Assembly (NCBI RefSeq): GCF_003052265.1
Contig: NZ_QANS01000004.1
Span: 390,288-454,287, forward strand
From: Stenotrophobium rhamnosiphilum
Lineage (GTDB): Bacteria; Pseudomonadota; Gammaproteobacteria; Nevskiales; Nevskiaceae
Reading direction: 5' to 3'
DNA: 64,000 bases
The translations under genes were made by a program, and so were the position numbers. Below, one piece after another: positions 39,501 through 48,512 of the stretch. Numbering within the stretch: position 1 is the first letter of the stretch; each line of letters opens with the position of its first letter. The notes under the pieces were generated by a model. The model was not told the origin of the DNA. It worked only from the letters and a program-made list of their open reading frames with translations, and searched no databases.

Positions 39501-41021
39501 ATGACCACGATCCGCCAAGAAGACTTCATCCAATCCGTAGCCGACGCTTTCCAGTACATCAGCTACTACCATCCATTGGACTATGTGAAGGCTTTGGGCG
39601 AGGCGTATGAGCGTGAAGAGAATCCGGCGGCCAAGGATGCGATTGCGCAGATCCTGACCAACTCGCGCATGAGCGCTGAGGGCAAGCGTCCTATTTGTCA
39701 GGACACCGGCATCGCCACCGTCTTTCTCAAAGTCGGCATGCACGTGAGATGGGACGCGACGCTCAACGTCACCGACATGATCAACGAAGGCGTCAAACGC
39801 GCCTACAACCACCCAGACAACAAGCTGCGCGCATCGGTACTCGCCGATCCTGCAGGCAAGCGCATCAACACCAAAGACAATACGCCGGCCGTGATTCACT
39901 ACGAGATCGTTGATGGCGATCATCTGGAAGTGATCTGTGCGGCAAAGGGCGGTGGTTCTGAAGCCAAATCGAAGATGGCGATGCTTAACCCGAGTGACTC
40001 CGTCGTCGATTGGATCATCAAGACCATCCCCAGCATGGGCGCTGGCTGGTGCCCGCCGGGCATCCTCGGCGTCGGCATTGGCGGCACGCCTGAGAAGGCG
40101 ATGCTGCTCGCCAAAGAATCACTGATGGCACCGGTTGATATTCACGAACTGAAAGCTCGTGGCGCCAAGACTCGCGCTGAAGAACTGCGCCTGGAACTGT
40201 TCGAGAAGGTCAACGCACTCGGCATTGGCGCACAGGGCCTCGGCGGTCTCACAACGGTTGTCGATGTGAAAGTACTCGACTACCCAACGCACGCTGCCAA
40301 CCTGCCGGTTGCGATGATCCCGAACTGCGCCGCAACGCGTCACGTTCACTTTCATCTCGATGGTTCAGGCCCAGCCGTATTGCCGACACCAAGACTCGAA
40401 GACTGGCCAAAGGTGACTTGGAAGGCGAACCTCGAAACCTCCAAGCGCGTTGACCTCAACACGCTGACGAAGGAAGAAGTCGCCAGCTGGAAACCGGGTC
40501 AGACGCTGCTGCTAAACGGCAAAATGCTTACGGGTCGCGACGCTGCACACAAGCGCATCGCCGACATGCTCGCCAAGGGCGAGAAGCTGCCGGTCGATTT
40601 CACCAACCGTGCGATCTACTACGTCGGCCCGGTCGATCCAGTACGTGATGAAGTCGTTGGACCTGCAGGCCCAACCACCGCAACGCGCATGGATAAGTTC
40701 ACCGAGATGATGCTGGCGCAAACTGGCTTGATCACGATGATCGGCAAGTCCGAGCGCGGCCCAACCGCCATTGAGTCGATCAAGAAGCACAAGAGCGCTT
40801 ACTTGATGGCCGTTGGTGGCGCTGCCTACTTGGTTGCCAAGGCGATCCGCAGCGCCAAGGTCGTTGGCTTTGAAGATCTCGGCATGGAAGCGATCTACGA
40901 ATTTGAAGTGCAGGACATGCCAGTCACTGTCGCCGTCGACAGTCAGGGCACTTCTGTCCATGAAACCGGTCCTAAGCTCTGGCAGGCCAAGATCGGCAAG
41001 ATTCCGGTTGTTACGGCGTAA
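39501..41021 (+). CDS. Class I (Fe-S) fumarate hydratase, single chain
   Basis: This 506-aa oxygen-sensitive [4Fe-4S] fumarase is of the FumA/FumB type, with both catalytic domains in one chain. RPICQDTGIATVFLKVG holds a cluster cysteine; MIPNCAATRHVHFHLDG is in the middle; GPTTATRMDKFTEMML is in the C-terminal domain. The start gives MTTIRQEDFIQSVAD; an in-frame ATG at 39438 lies in the repeat region. Having it beside fumC gives iron-dependent and iron-independent isozymes in tandem. dsbB follows after 20 bases. Confidence 0.93.
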   Translation: MTTIRQEDFIQSVADAFQYISYYHPLDYVKALGEAYEREENPAAKDAIAQILTNSRMSAEGKRPICQDTGIATVFLKVGMHVRWDATLNVTDMINEGVKRAYNHPDNKLRASVLADPAGKRINTKDNTPAVIHYEIVDGDHLEVICAAKGGGSEAKSKMAMLNPSDSVVDWIIKTIPSMGAGWCPPGILGVGIGGTPEKAMLLAKESLMAPVDIHELKARGAKTRAEELRLELFEKVNALGIGAQGLGGLTTVVDVKVLDYPTHAANLPVAMIPNCAATRHVHFHLDGSGPAVLPTPRLEDWPKVTWKANLETSKRVDLNTLTKEEVASWKPGQTLLLNGKMLTGRDAAHKRIADMLAKGEKLPVDFTNRAIYYVGPVDPVRDEVVGPAGPTTATRMDKFTEMMLAQTGLITMIGKSERGPTAIESIKKHKSAYLMAVGGAAYLVAKAIRSAKVVGFEDLGMEAIYEFEVQDMPVTVAVDSQGTSVHETGPKLWQAKIGKIPVVTA

Positions 41022-41041
41022 TCAAAAAGAGCATTACAAAA

Positions 41042-41548
41042 ATGAAAATGAGCTTCCGCTTACTCAGCTTCCTCGGCTTTCTGGCCTGCGTGGGCTGCAT
41101 GGCATTTGCTTTGTATCTCGAACACGGCCTGCACCTTGAGCCATGCCCGATGTGCATTTTCCAACGCGTTGCGATGATCGTGACTGGCATTTTCTTTTTG
41201 CTCGGCGCCATTCATGGTCCGAAAGCTTGGGGTCGCTGGATTTACTCAGGCCTCGCGTTGAGCTCTGCACTCGCGGGCGCTTTGATTGCGGCACGTCATG
41301 TTTGGTTGCAGTCGCTGCCTCCAGATCAAGTGCCTGCTTGCGGCCCAACCTTGGCCTACTTGCGCGAAATGTTTCCGCTGAGTGAAGTTGTTGCCATGGT
41401 GCTGAAAGGCGATGGCGCCTGCGCCAAAATTGTCGGCGAATGGCTGGGCATTTCGCTGCCAGGCTGGACCATGATTGGCTTCATCGCGCTGTTTGGATAT
41501 GCGCTATCTGCGCCGATCCTCGCCAAAGCTTTCGAAAAGAAAACTTAA
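41042..41548 (+). CDS. dsbB: Disulfide bond formation protein B
   Basis: DsbB is an inner-membrane protein that reoxidises DsbA and passes electrons to quinone. It has four membrane segments, the first periplasmic pair CPMC ([11 protein letters not shown]), and the second pair in ACGPTL and GACAKI. The length is 168 aa. It lies 20 bases after the class I fumarase, with rraA following 32 bases later on the same strand. Confidence 0.94.
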   Translation: MKMSFRLLSFLGFLACVGCMAFALYLEHGLHLEPCPMCIFQRVAMIVTGIFFLLGAIHGPKAWGRWIYSGLALSSALAGALIAARHVWLQSLPPDQVPACGPTLAYLREMFPLSEVVAMVLKGDGACAKIVGEWLGISLPGWTMIGFIALFGYALSAPILAKAFEKKT

Positions 41549-41580
41549 AAATTCCAACTCAATTAATAAGAGAATTGAAG

Positions 41581-42063
41581 ATGAGCACTGCTACTACCGA
41601 TATTTCTGACGCCCATCCCGAACTGCCTGTTTGCGAGCCACTGTTTAGCGATTTTGGCGGCAAAGAAAAATTTCACGGCCCAATTCGCACCCTGAAAATT
41701 TTTGAAGACAACGCACTCGTGCGTAGCACGCTGGAGACAGCAGGCAAGGGCGCTGTACTCGTCGTTGATGGCGGCGGCTCTGTGCGTTGCGCACTCGTCG
41801 GCGGCAACCTCGGCGTGCTTGCAGTGAAGAACAACTGGGCGGGCATCGTGGTTTACGGTTGCGTGCGTGACTCCGAAGAACTCTCGCAGCAAAACGTTGG
41901 CATCAAAGCCATTGCGGCCCACCCGCGTAAGAGCGAAAAAGGGCTGCACAGCGGCCACGTCGACAAGGTTGTGAACTTTGCTGGCGTTACTTTCAAACCC
42001 GGCGCATGGCTTTATGCAGACGCTGACGGCATCGTCGTTTCTGACAAGCCCGTTCACAAATAA
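41581..42063 (+). CDS. rraA: Ribonuclease E activity regulator RraA
   Basis: RraA binds RNase E and lowers its activity in E. coli. This 160-aa protein has the family blocks [34 protein letters not shown] and [20 protein letters not shown] ([17 protein letters not shown]). The ATG at 41581 has a GAAGATG-adjacent purine stretch. The same fold includes HMG aldolases, but length and motifs fit RraA. A terminator follows. Confidence 0.92.
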   Translation: MSTATTDISDAHPELPVCEPLFSDFGGKEKFHGPIRTLKIFEDNALVRSTLETAGKGAVLVVDGGGSVRCALVGGNLGVLAVKNNWAGIVVYGCVRDSEELSQQNVGIKAIAAHPRKSEKGLHSGHVDKVVNFAGVTFKPGAWLYADADGIVVSDKPVHK

Positions 42064-42087
42064 ATCGCTTTTAAGTTTTCACTCGAC

Positions 42088-42123
42088 AACGGCCGCTGTG
42101 CTGATGCGCAGCGGCCGTTTTCT
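42088..42123 (+). terminator. Rho-independent terminator after rraA
   Basis: An 11-base perfect stem AACGGCCGCTG (42088-42098) / CAGCGGCCGTT (42109-42119) is followed by TTC and a pyrimidine-rich tail. Confidence 0.8.
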
Positions 42124-42139
42124 ATTCTGAGATTTGATC

Positions 42140-43504
42140 ATGCAAGACCTGAGCACAGGCTCTCTGCGTCGCCATTTGACCAGCATGACTTTGTTCATGC
42201 TAGTCGGCATGGTGATGCAAACGCTGTACAGCCTGATCGATCTTTACTGGGTCGGGTCTCTAGGCAAAGAAGCCGTGGCCGCTGTCAGTGTTGGCGGCAA
42301 CCTCATGCTGCTCAGTATTGCGCTGTTGCAGATGTTAGGCGTCGGTACCGTAGCGCTGATTTCGCATGCTACTGGCCGCAAGGACACTGTCGCAGTTCAG
42401 CAAATTTTCAATCAGGCCTTGGTTCTGTCTTGGGTTATTGGCCTGCTATTTTTTGGTGTGTGTTTTCTCGGCAGTGATTTCTATGTGCGTAGCTTAAGCA
42501 GCGATCCGCTAAGCGAAAAATTAACGCATGAATTTCTGCGCTGGTTTATTCCAGCGATCGCATTGCAATTCACCATGGTGAGCGTGGGCTCAGCGCTACG
42601 CGGCATCGGCAATATGCGGCCGGGAATGATTGCGCAGACCGGCACCGTGTTGCTCAACATCATTCTCGCTCCAGTACTGATCTTTGGCTGGGGCAGTGGA
42701 CATCCGCTCGGGGTAGAAGGTGCTGCGCTATCGACATTCTTGGCAAGCGCCATCGGTGTTGTCGGCTTCGTGTTTTATCTGCGGCGCGGCAAGACCTATC
42801 TCAAATTTGATCCACCGCAATGGCGCCGTCCGGACTTCGCTCTGTGGCGCAGATTGCTAGGGATTGGCCTGCCTTCCGGCATGGAATTTGTGCTGCTAAC
42901 GATCTACATGGTGGTGATCTTTGCAGTCATCAAACCCTTTGGCGCTGAAGCGCAGGCTGGGTTTGGTATCGGCATGCGCTTGATGCAATCCGGCTTGCTG
43001 CCCGCAATGGCCATCAGCTTTGCCGTATCCGCCATCGTTGGGCAGAACTATGGCGCCGGCCGACATGATCGCGTCAAAGAGTGCTTTCGCATTGCTGCAA
43101 TCATTGCGTGTAGCTACATGGCTTTATTGATGGCGCTGGCGCATATCGCGCCGCAGGTTTTAGTGGGCGCCTTCTCGCATGATGCAGCGGTCATCGCCTT
43201 TGGTACCGACTATCTGCGCATCGTGTCTTGGAATTTCTTGGCGATGGGCATCGTGATGGTGGCGTCCGGTCTATTTCAGGGGCTGGGCAATACCTGGCCT
43301 TCGCTGATCAGTTCAGCCTCTCGGTTGGTGATCATGATCCCTGCGGTGTTGTGGCTGTCGCAGCGTCCAGAGTTCAAGATCAATCAGGTCTGGGTTGTCT
43401 CGGTAGTCGCGGTGATTGTCCAGATGCTGCTGTCTCTAACGCTTTTGCGGCTTGAAATCCGCCGCAAATTACGGTTGCTGCGTGGTTTTGCCGGGAACAG
43501 CTAG
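42140..43504 (+). CDS. MATE family efflux transporter
   Basis: This 454-aa membrane protein has about 12 hydrophobic segments in two repeats and matches the MATE (multidrug and toxic compound extrusion) family. MQTLYSLIDLYWVGSLGKEAVAAV is the characteristic first repeat; ISFAVSAIVGQNYGAGRHDRVKE is the second. It would be a Na+ or H+ antiporter; its substrate cannot be read. The ATG at 42140 is chosen over an in-frame TTG at 42134. It precedes aceB by 54 bases. Confidence 0.92.
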   Translation: MQDLSTGSLRRHLTSMTLFMLVGMVMQTLYSLIDLYWVGSLGKEAVAAVSVGGNLMLLSIALLQMLGVGTVALISHATGRKDTVAVQQIFNQALVLSWVIGLLFFGVCFLGSDFYVRSLSSDPLSEKLTHEFLRWFIPAIALQFTMVSVGSALRGIGNMRPGMIAQTGTVLLNIILAPVLIFGWGSGHPLGVEGAALSTFLASAIGVVGFVFYLRRGKTYLKFDPPQWRRPDFALWRRLLGIGLPSGMEFVLLTIYMVVIFAVIKPFGAEAQAGFGIGMRLMQSGLLPAMAISFAVSAIVGQNYGAGRHDRVKECFRIAAIIACSYMALLMALAHIAPQVLVGAFSHDAAVIAFGTDYLRIVSWNFLAMGIVMVASGLFQGLGNTWPSLISSASRLVIMIPAVLWLSQRPEFKINQVWVVSVVAVIVQMLLSLTLLRLEIRRKLRLLRGFAGNS

Positions 43505-43558
43505 CTATAATTGCCGCCCAAAATTTAACCGCATCATCCCATCTTCACGGAGCACAGC

Positions 43559-45139
43559 ATGAGCTTGCCAAAAGGTATTGAGATCACTGGCGAATTAACG
43601 CCAGCCATCAAAAAGATTCTGACCCCAGAGGCGCTCAAGTTCGTCGCCAAGCTGGTCCGCAAGCACGCTCCGGCCCGCGAAAAACTGCTGGCACTGCGCG
43701 AAACGCGTCAGGCCCTGATCGACTCCGGCAAGAAGCCTGGCTTCCTCAAGGAAACCAAAAAGATTCGTGACGGCAAGTGGAAGATCGCTGGCATTCCTGC
43801 TGACCTGCAGGATCGTCGCGTGGAAATCACTGGCCCAGTTGATCGCAAGATGGTGATCAACGCGCTGAACTCCGGCGCCAAGTGCTTCATGGCGGATTTT
43901 GAAGACTCCGCCAGCCCGACTTGGGATCTGATGATGACTGGCCAGATCAACCTGGCTGACGCGGTTCGTCGCAAGATCAGCTACACCAACGAAGCGGGCA
44001 AGGAATACAAGCTCAACAAAGACGTCGCGACCCTGATCGTGCGTCCACGTGGCTGGCACCTTGAAGAAAAGCACATCCTGATTGACGGCAAGCCAGCGCC
44101 TGGCGGCATCGTCGACTTCGCGCTGTACTTCTTCCACAACGCCAAGGAAGCGATCAAGCGCGGCACCGGCCCTTACTTCTACCTGCCGAAGATGCAGTCG
44201 CATCTCGAAGCACGCCTGTGGAACGCGATCTTCGTTGACGCACAGAAAGAACTGAAAGTGCCGCAGAAGACGATCAAGGTCACCGTGCTGATCGAAACCC
44301 TGTGGGCTGCGTTCGAGATGGACGAAATCCTCTATGAACTGCGCAACCACATCGTCGCGCTGAACTGCGGCCGTTGGGACTACATCTTCTCCTGCATCAA
44401 GACCCTCAACGCCCACGGCGATTGGGTTGTGCCTGATCGTCAGCAGGTCGGCATGGATAAGCACTTCCTCGACAGCTATTCCAAGCTGCTCTGCGAAACC
44501 ACCCACAAGCGCGGCGCGTTCGCGATGGGCGGTATGGCTGCATTCATTCCAACCAAAGACGCGGTCAAGAACGAAGAAATCTTCGCCAAGGTTCGCGCTG
44601 ACAAACTGCGCGAAGTGCGCAACGGTCACGACGGCACTTGGGTGGCTCACCCGGGTCTCGTTCCTATCGCCATGGCCATCTTTGATGAACACATGCCGAC
44701 CCCGAACCAGCTGAAGAAGCAGTTCAACTACAAGATCAAAGCTTCAGACCTGCTGACCAAGCCTGAAGGCCAGATCACAGAAGGCGGCCTGCGCAACAAC
44801 ATCAATGTCGGCATCGGTTACATGGAAGCCTGGATCCGCGGCGTTGGCTGCGTTCCGCTCCATAACCTGATGGAAGACGCTGCAACGGCCGAAATCAGCC
44901 GTACGCAGGTTTGGCAGTGGCTCAAGTACGGCGCCACGCTGGCCGACGGCCGCCAGGTGACCCGCGAGCTGGTGCTGAAAATCGTTGACGAAGAAGTGGG
45001 GGCTTACAAGCAGCAGCTCGGCGAAGAAAAGTTCTACGCTGGCCGCTTTGTTGAAGCCGCAGGCATCGTTGCCCGCATGTCGACCGCGGCAAAGTGCGAA
45101 GCTTTCTTGACGTTGCCCGGTTATCGCTACCTCGACTAA
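43559..45139 (+). CDS. aceB: Malate synthase A
   Basis: AceB condenses glyoxylate with acetyl-CoA to malate, the second step of the glyoxylate shunt. It has the family blocks GPVDRKMVINALNSGAKCFM, DFEDSASPTWD, LNCGRWDYIFSCIKT and a C-terminal region with the conserved Asp in NLMEDAATAEISRTQ. The length is 526 aa, matching isoform A. CACGGAG precedes the ATG. The codon use is strongly biased, suggesting high expression. aceA follows 307 bases on. Confidence 0.96.
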   Translation: MSLPKGIEITGELTPAIKKILTPEALKFVAKLVRKHAPAREKLLALRETRQALIDSGKKPGFLKETKKIRDGKWKIAGIPADLQDRRVEITGPVDRKMVINALNSGAKCFMADFEDSASPTWDLMMTGQINLADAVRRKISYTNEAGKEYKLNKDVATLIVRPRGWHLEEKHILIDGKPAPGGIVDFALYFFHNAKEAIKRGTGPYFYLPKMQSHLEARLWNAIFVDAQKELKVPQKTIKVTVLIETLWAAFEMDEILYELRNHIVALNCGRWDYIFSCIKTLNAHGDWVVPDRQQVGMDKHFLDSYSKLLCETTHKRGAFAMGGMAAFIPTKDAVKNEEIFAKVRADKLREVRNGHDGTWVAHPGLVPIAMAIFDEHMPTPNQLKKQFNYKIKASDLLTKPEGQITEGGLRNNINVGIGYMEAWIRGVGCVPLHNLMEDAATAEISRTQVWQWLKYGATLADGRQVTRELVLKIVDEEVGAYKQQLGEEKFYAGRFVEAAGIVARMSTAAKCEAFLTLPGYRYLD

Positions 45140-45170
45140 GTCGAGACTCGATAAAAATGATCGATTGGAG

Positions 45171-45196
45171 CAGGGCGCGAAAGCGCCCTGTTTCAT
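45171..45196 (+). terminator. Rho-independent terminator after aceB
   Basis: A perfect eight-base stem CAGGGCGC (45171-45178) / GCGCCCTG (45183-45190) with loop GAAA is followed by TTTCATTT. Confidence 0.8.
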
Positions 45197-45351
45197 TTGT
45201 GTATTAATAACTGTTAGTTAGACGCTACTTCTAATGTGCGTCCCATTTCAGACGAGAACAAAAAATCAGGCCGAAATGCCAATCGGGTAGGGTCATAGCC
45301 ACCATAAATCGGCATGATTTCCTCGAAATTTTTATCTAATCTGAATAAAGG

Positions 45352-45382
45352 TTGTGCACTGCAAAAAAAGTGCAGTTATAAT
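45352..45382 (+). promoter_or_regulatory. Promoter with overlapping operator-like palindrome for aceA
   Basis: A perfect -10 box TATAAT lies at 45377-45382 and a possible -35 TTGTGC at 45352-45357 (spacing 19). Between them sits a double inverted repeat: TGCACT (45355-45360) with AGTGCA (45369-45374), and ACTGCA (45358-45363) with TGCAGT (45371-45376), around a run of A. A dimeric regulator bound here would cover the promoter. Confidence 0.55.
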
Positions 45383-45446
45383 CCGCGCCGCAATTTTCCG
45401 GACGTAAGTCCGACCTGTTTTTCCACATGACCTCATAGAGGATGTT

Positions 45447-46757
45447 ATGGCCACTCGTGACGAACAAATCAAAGCCCTAGAGTTAGATTGGGCAACCAAC
45501 CCCCGCTGGAAACTCGTAAAGCGCGGCTATTCCGCTGCTGACGTCGTCCGCCTGCGCGGCAACGTTCAGATCGAGCACACCCTCGCCAAGCAGGGCGCTG
45601 AAAAGCTCTGGGCCAAGGTCAACGGCGGCGCCAAGAAAGGCTACGTCAACGCTTTCGGCGCTATCTCTGCCGGTCAGGCGATGCAGCAGGCCAAGGCTGG
45701 CCTCGAAGCGGTTTACCTCTCGGGCTGGCAGGTTGCAGCTGACGGCAACACCAGCGAAACCATGTACCCGGATCAGTCGCTGTACGCGTATGACTCCGTG
45801 CCGACGATGGTTCGCCGCATCAACAACACCTTCAAGCGCGCTGACGAAATTCAGTGGGCACGTGGCATCGAAGCCGGTCACAAAGATCACGTTGACTACT
45901 TCCTGCCAATCGTTGCTGACGCAGAAGCCGGTTTCGGCGGCGTTCTGAACGCTTTCGAACTGATGAAGAACATGATTCAGTCGGGCGCTGCTGGCGTTCA
46001 CTTTGAAGACCAGCTGGCTGCCGTTAAGAAGTGCGGCCACATGGGCGGCAAGGTTCTGGTTCCTACGCAGGAAGCGATCGAGAAACTGATCTCGGCTCGT
46101 TTTGCTGCTGACGTTATGGGCGTGTCCACGATCGTTCTGGCTCGTACCGACGCAGAAGCTGCAAACCTCATCACCAGCGACCACGACGCTAACGACAAGC
46201 CGTTCCTCACGGGCGAGCGCACGCAGGAAGGTTTCTACCGCGTGAAGAATGGCCTCGAACAGGCAATCAGCCGCGGCGTTGCATACGCTCCGTACGCTGA
46301 CCTCGTCTGGTGCGAAACGGGCGTGCCAGATATCGGCTTTGCTCGCGAATTCGCACAGGCTGTACACGCTGCATGCCCAGGCAAGCTGCTGTCGTACAAC
46401 TGCTCACCTTCTTTCAACTGGAAGAAGAACCTCAACGACACGCAGATCGCGTCGTTCCAGGAAGACCTGTCGGCACTCGGCTACAAGTATCAGTTCATCA
46501 CCTTGGCTGGTATCCACATCAACTGGTTCAACACCTTCCAATTTGCTCACGCTTACGCCCGCGGCGAAGGCATGAAGCACTACACGCAGATGGTGCAGGA
46601 ACCAGAATTTGCTGCACGCGACAAGGGTTACACCTTCGTTTCGCACCAGCAGGAAGTGGGCGCTGGCTACTTCGACGACGTCACCACCGTAATCCAGGGC
46701 GGCTCGTCCTCGGTTAAGGCGCTGACCGGTTCGACCGAAGAAGAACAGTTCCACTAA
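45447..46757 (+). CDS. aceA: Isocitrate lyase
   Basis: AceA cleaves isocitrate to glyoxylate and succinate. The signature [13 protein letters not shown] holds the catalytic cysteine, and [20 protein letters not shown] and [12 protein letters not shown] are conserved. The length is 436 aa, similar to E. coli AceA. Its codon use is strongly biased, like aceB. A terminator follows. Confidence 0.97.
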   Translation: MATRDEQIKALELDWATNPRWKLVKRGYSAADVVRLRGNVQIEHTLAKQGAEKLWAKVNGGAKKGYVNAFGAISAGQAMQQAKAGLEAVYLSGWQVAADGNTSETMYPDQSLYAYDSVPTMVRRINNTFKRADEIQWARGIEAGHKDHVDYFLPIVADAEAGFGGVLNAFELMKNMIQSGAAGVHFEDQLAAVKKCGHMGGKVLVPTQEAIEKLISARFAADVMGVSTIVLARTDAEAANLITSDHDANDKPFLTGERTQEGFYRVKNGLEQAISRGVAYAPYADLVWCETGVPDIGFAREFAQAVHAACPGKLLSYNCSPSFNWKKNLNDTQIASFQEDLSALGYKYQFITLAGIHINWFNTFQFAHAYARGEGMKHYTQMVQEPEFAARDKGYTFVSHQQEVGAGYFDDVTTVIQGGSSSVKALTGSTEEEQFH

Positions 46758-46780
46758 GAACTGGCTGCATGCTTCACAAG

Positions 46781-46812
46781 AAAGGGTCGCCTCGTGCGGC
46801 CCTTTCTTTTTT
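46781..46812 (+). terminator. Rho-independent terminator after aceA
   Basis: The stem AAAGGGTCGC (46781-46790) pairs with GCGGCCCTTT (46796-46805, one G-U pair) around CTCGT, followed by CTTTTTTT. Confidence 0.85.
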
Positions 46813-46881
46813 TATACGTTGCCTGCATTGCATCTCTGGCGTAACTTCCCGTTACACAAAAAAAATAAAACAGGTGCACAA

Positions 46882-47436
46882 ATGAAATCTCTCAAGACCT
46901 TCATGATCAGCGTCATCGTTTTTGTCGTCCTGCTGGTCGGCGTCGGCTTCACGCTACCGAATAGTGCTCACATCGAACGTTCAGTTGTTGTGAAGGCGAA
47001 ACCAGACGTAGTGTTTCCACTGATCAATAATCTGCACGGATTCATGCGCTGGTCACCTTGGGGCAAGTTGGATCCGCACATGACGCTGACCTACGGCGGC
47101 CCTGAAGAAGGCGTTGGCGCGCGACTGAGCTGGAGCGGAAACGCATCAGTTGGCACTGGCAGCCAGGAAATCATTGAAAGCGTTCTCAACCAACGTGTGA
47201 AAACCACGCTGCAATTCGGCGGCTATCAACACGCTTCAACCGCAACCTTCACGCTAACGCCACAAGGCGAGGGCACCAAAGTGGCGTGGGCCTACGACAC
47301 CGCCATGGGCAACGACATCATCAGCCGCTACTTTGGCATGGCGTTGGATGGCTGGATTGGGAACGAGTACGAACGTGGATTGGCGACGTTGGCAAAACTG
47401 GCAGAAAGTGAACCAGAAGCAAACACAACGCCGTGA
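46882..47436 (+). CDS. SRPBCC family protein with membrane anchor
   Basis: This 184-aa protein has an N-terminal hydrophobic segment (MISVIVFVVLLVGVGFTL). A helix-grip domain of the polyketide cyclase/START-like type follows: HIERSVVVKAKPDVVFPLIN, FMRWSPWGKLDPHM, TTLQFGGYQHASTATFTL. Such domains bind hydrophobic ligands; the ligand is unknown. The ATG at 46882 is preceded by CAGGTG. Confidence 0.82.
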   Translation: MKSLKTFMISVIVFVVLLVGVGFTLPNSAHIERSVVVKAKPDVVFPLINNLHGFMRWSPWGKLDPHMTLTYGGPEEGVGARLSWSGNASVGTGSQEIIESVLNQRVKTTLQFGGYQHASTATFTLTPQGEGTKVAWAYDTAMGNDIISRYFGMALDGWIGNEYERGLATLAKLAESEPEANTTP

Positions 47437-47494
47437 TTCTTGCCGCACGATAAATAGCACGATAAATAATTTGCGTAGACCACTTTATTAGCTA

Positions 47495-47595
47495 GCGCAA
47501 TCCTCTTTGCCAGAGGATGCCGCTTGAGTAGTCATCTCCCGATAATCGAGGCAAGCCTGTCGACAGAGTCAGGCGCACTTTACGGGAGAATCATC
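47495..47595 (+). promoter_or_regulatory. Conserved 101-nt leader, copy A
   Basis: This leader matches copy B (48412-48512) without gaps, with 8 differences in 101 bases. It can form ATCCTCT/AGAGGAT (47500-47506, 47512-47518) with a five-base loop and GCCTG/CAGGC (47555-47559, 47570-47574). The stem bases are the same in both copies; the differences lie in loops or outside. CTGTCGACAG at 47557-47566 is itself palindromic. GGGAG at 47584-47588 is the ribosome binding site. Confidence 0.55.
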
Positions 47596-48297
47596 ATGCT
47601 CAAAAAAATACTGCTCGCTGTTTCTAGTCTCGCCATCCTCGCTGCAGCAAGTGCTGCAAACGCAGGAGGCCCGCCGGTTTATTCTGTCTATCCAGCTACA
47701 GCAACCATAAAAGTTAAAGGAACCGAATATCTCCAGGCGGGGGCATCCAAGATTGTTTCTGGTAGCGCCAATAATCAAAAGTTGATTCGATTGGCGATGG
47801 GTAACGACATCAACACGCCTTTTCCAAACGAAAAAAATCTTGTTCTTGGGTATGTGCCTTATGGCCCGTTCTATTCATGCGAAGCCCAGTTAGTCGTTTG
47901 GAATAAACTTACAAACACAGCTGTTGGTGTGCTTGGTTTTGTAAATAGCTGTCATGGGACTTCGTTTCAAACTTCAAAACCTGCATCTTTAAAAAGCGGC
48001 ACAAGAACCGACCTTGAAACAACTTACGTGCGCCTTGAAAACACGTCGGATAACTGCAGCTCATTGAATCAGAGCCTACTATCCGGCGACATATATGCTC
48101 AGGGGCTTTTAACTCGCAAAGTATTAACGGGCGGTACGGACACTGGGACAAGCTTTAAATTTACCCGCTTTGTCGGAGACGCTTATGATCGTTCTGATGA
48201 CACAGCTCTAACCGTGGTTGATGGCTCAATCAGCGTTAATTTCACAAAGAAGTTAGGCACGACAAGTCAGGAGCTTTACGAAGAATGCGATGAATAA
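47596..48297 (+). CDS. Secreted hypothetical protein, tandem paralogue A
   Basis: This 233-aa protein of unknown function has a signal peptide (MLKKILLAVSSLAILAAASA, cleavage after ANA). The mature part is beta-rich (TIKVKGTEYL, NQKLIRLAMGNDINTPFPNEKNLVLGY, VSVNFTKKLGT-like) with cysteines in FYSCEAQ, NSCHG, DNCSSLNQS and ECDE. Paralogue B follows immediately and shares the signal peptide, the KNLVLGY and DNCSSLN segments and the end. Start chosen at the ATG with GGGAG upstream. No named family. Confidence 0.75.
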   Translation: MLKKILLAVSSLAILAAASAANAGGPPVYSVYPATATIKVKGTEYLQAGASKIVSGSANNQKLIRLAMGNDINTPFPNEKNLVLGYVPYGPFYSCEAQLVVWNKLTNTAVGVLGFVNSCHGTSFQTSKPASLKSGTRTDLETTYVRLENTSDNCSSLNQSLLSGDIYAQGLLTRKVLTGGTDTGTSFKFTRFVGDAYDRSDDTALTVVDGSISVNFTKKLGTTSQELYEECDE

Positions 48298-48315
48298 AAA
48301 GTTTCTGCGCATTGT

Positions 48316-48345
48316 AAAAAGCCGGCCATAAGGTCGGCTTTTTTA
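48316..48345 (+). terminator. Terminator after paralogue A
   Basis: The stem GCCGGCC (48321-48327) pairs with GGTCGGC (48332-48338) around ATAA, with AAAAA before and TTTTTT after. Confidence 0.85.
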
Positions 48346-48411
48346 TAAGACAAAGCTAAATTGCGAATCGCGGCCTAAAGATCAAGTCGCGCTAAGCTTT
48401 TTCTCCACCTT

Positions 48412-48512
48412 GCGCAATCCTCTCTGCCAGAGGATGCCGCTTGAGCATTCATCTCCCGATAATCAAGGTCAGCCTGTCGACAGAGTCAGGCGCACCTTAC
48501 GGGAGAATCACC
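48412..48512 (+). promoter_or_regulatory. Conserved 101-nt leader, copy B
   Basis: This is the second copy of the leader described at 47495, 917 bases downstream of the first and in the same position relative to its gene. It is about 92 percent identical to copy A over its whole length, with both hairpins and the CTGTCGACAG palindrome kept. Confidence 0.55.

Larger units (their letters stand above)
45140..45446. other. aceB-aceA intergenic region: terminator, promoter and palindrome
   Basis: This gap holds the aceB terminator (45171-45196), an AT-rich stretch, and a promoter-like segment at 45352-45382 with an embedded inverted repeat. The remaining bases up to the aceA ribosome binding site (GAGGATGTT just before 45447) would form a leader of roughly 55 bases. 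aceA is thus probably controlled separately from aceB. Confidence 0.6.

Noticed and set aside
43595..44692. Long open frame (365 codons) on the minus strand opposite aceB
   Set aside because: It lies wholly antisense to a clear malate synthase with strong codon bias, which leaves opposite-strand frames open by chance; the translation has no recognisable motif.
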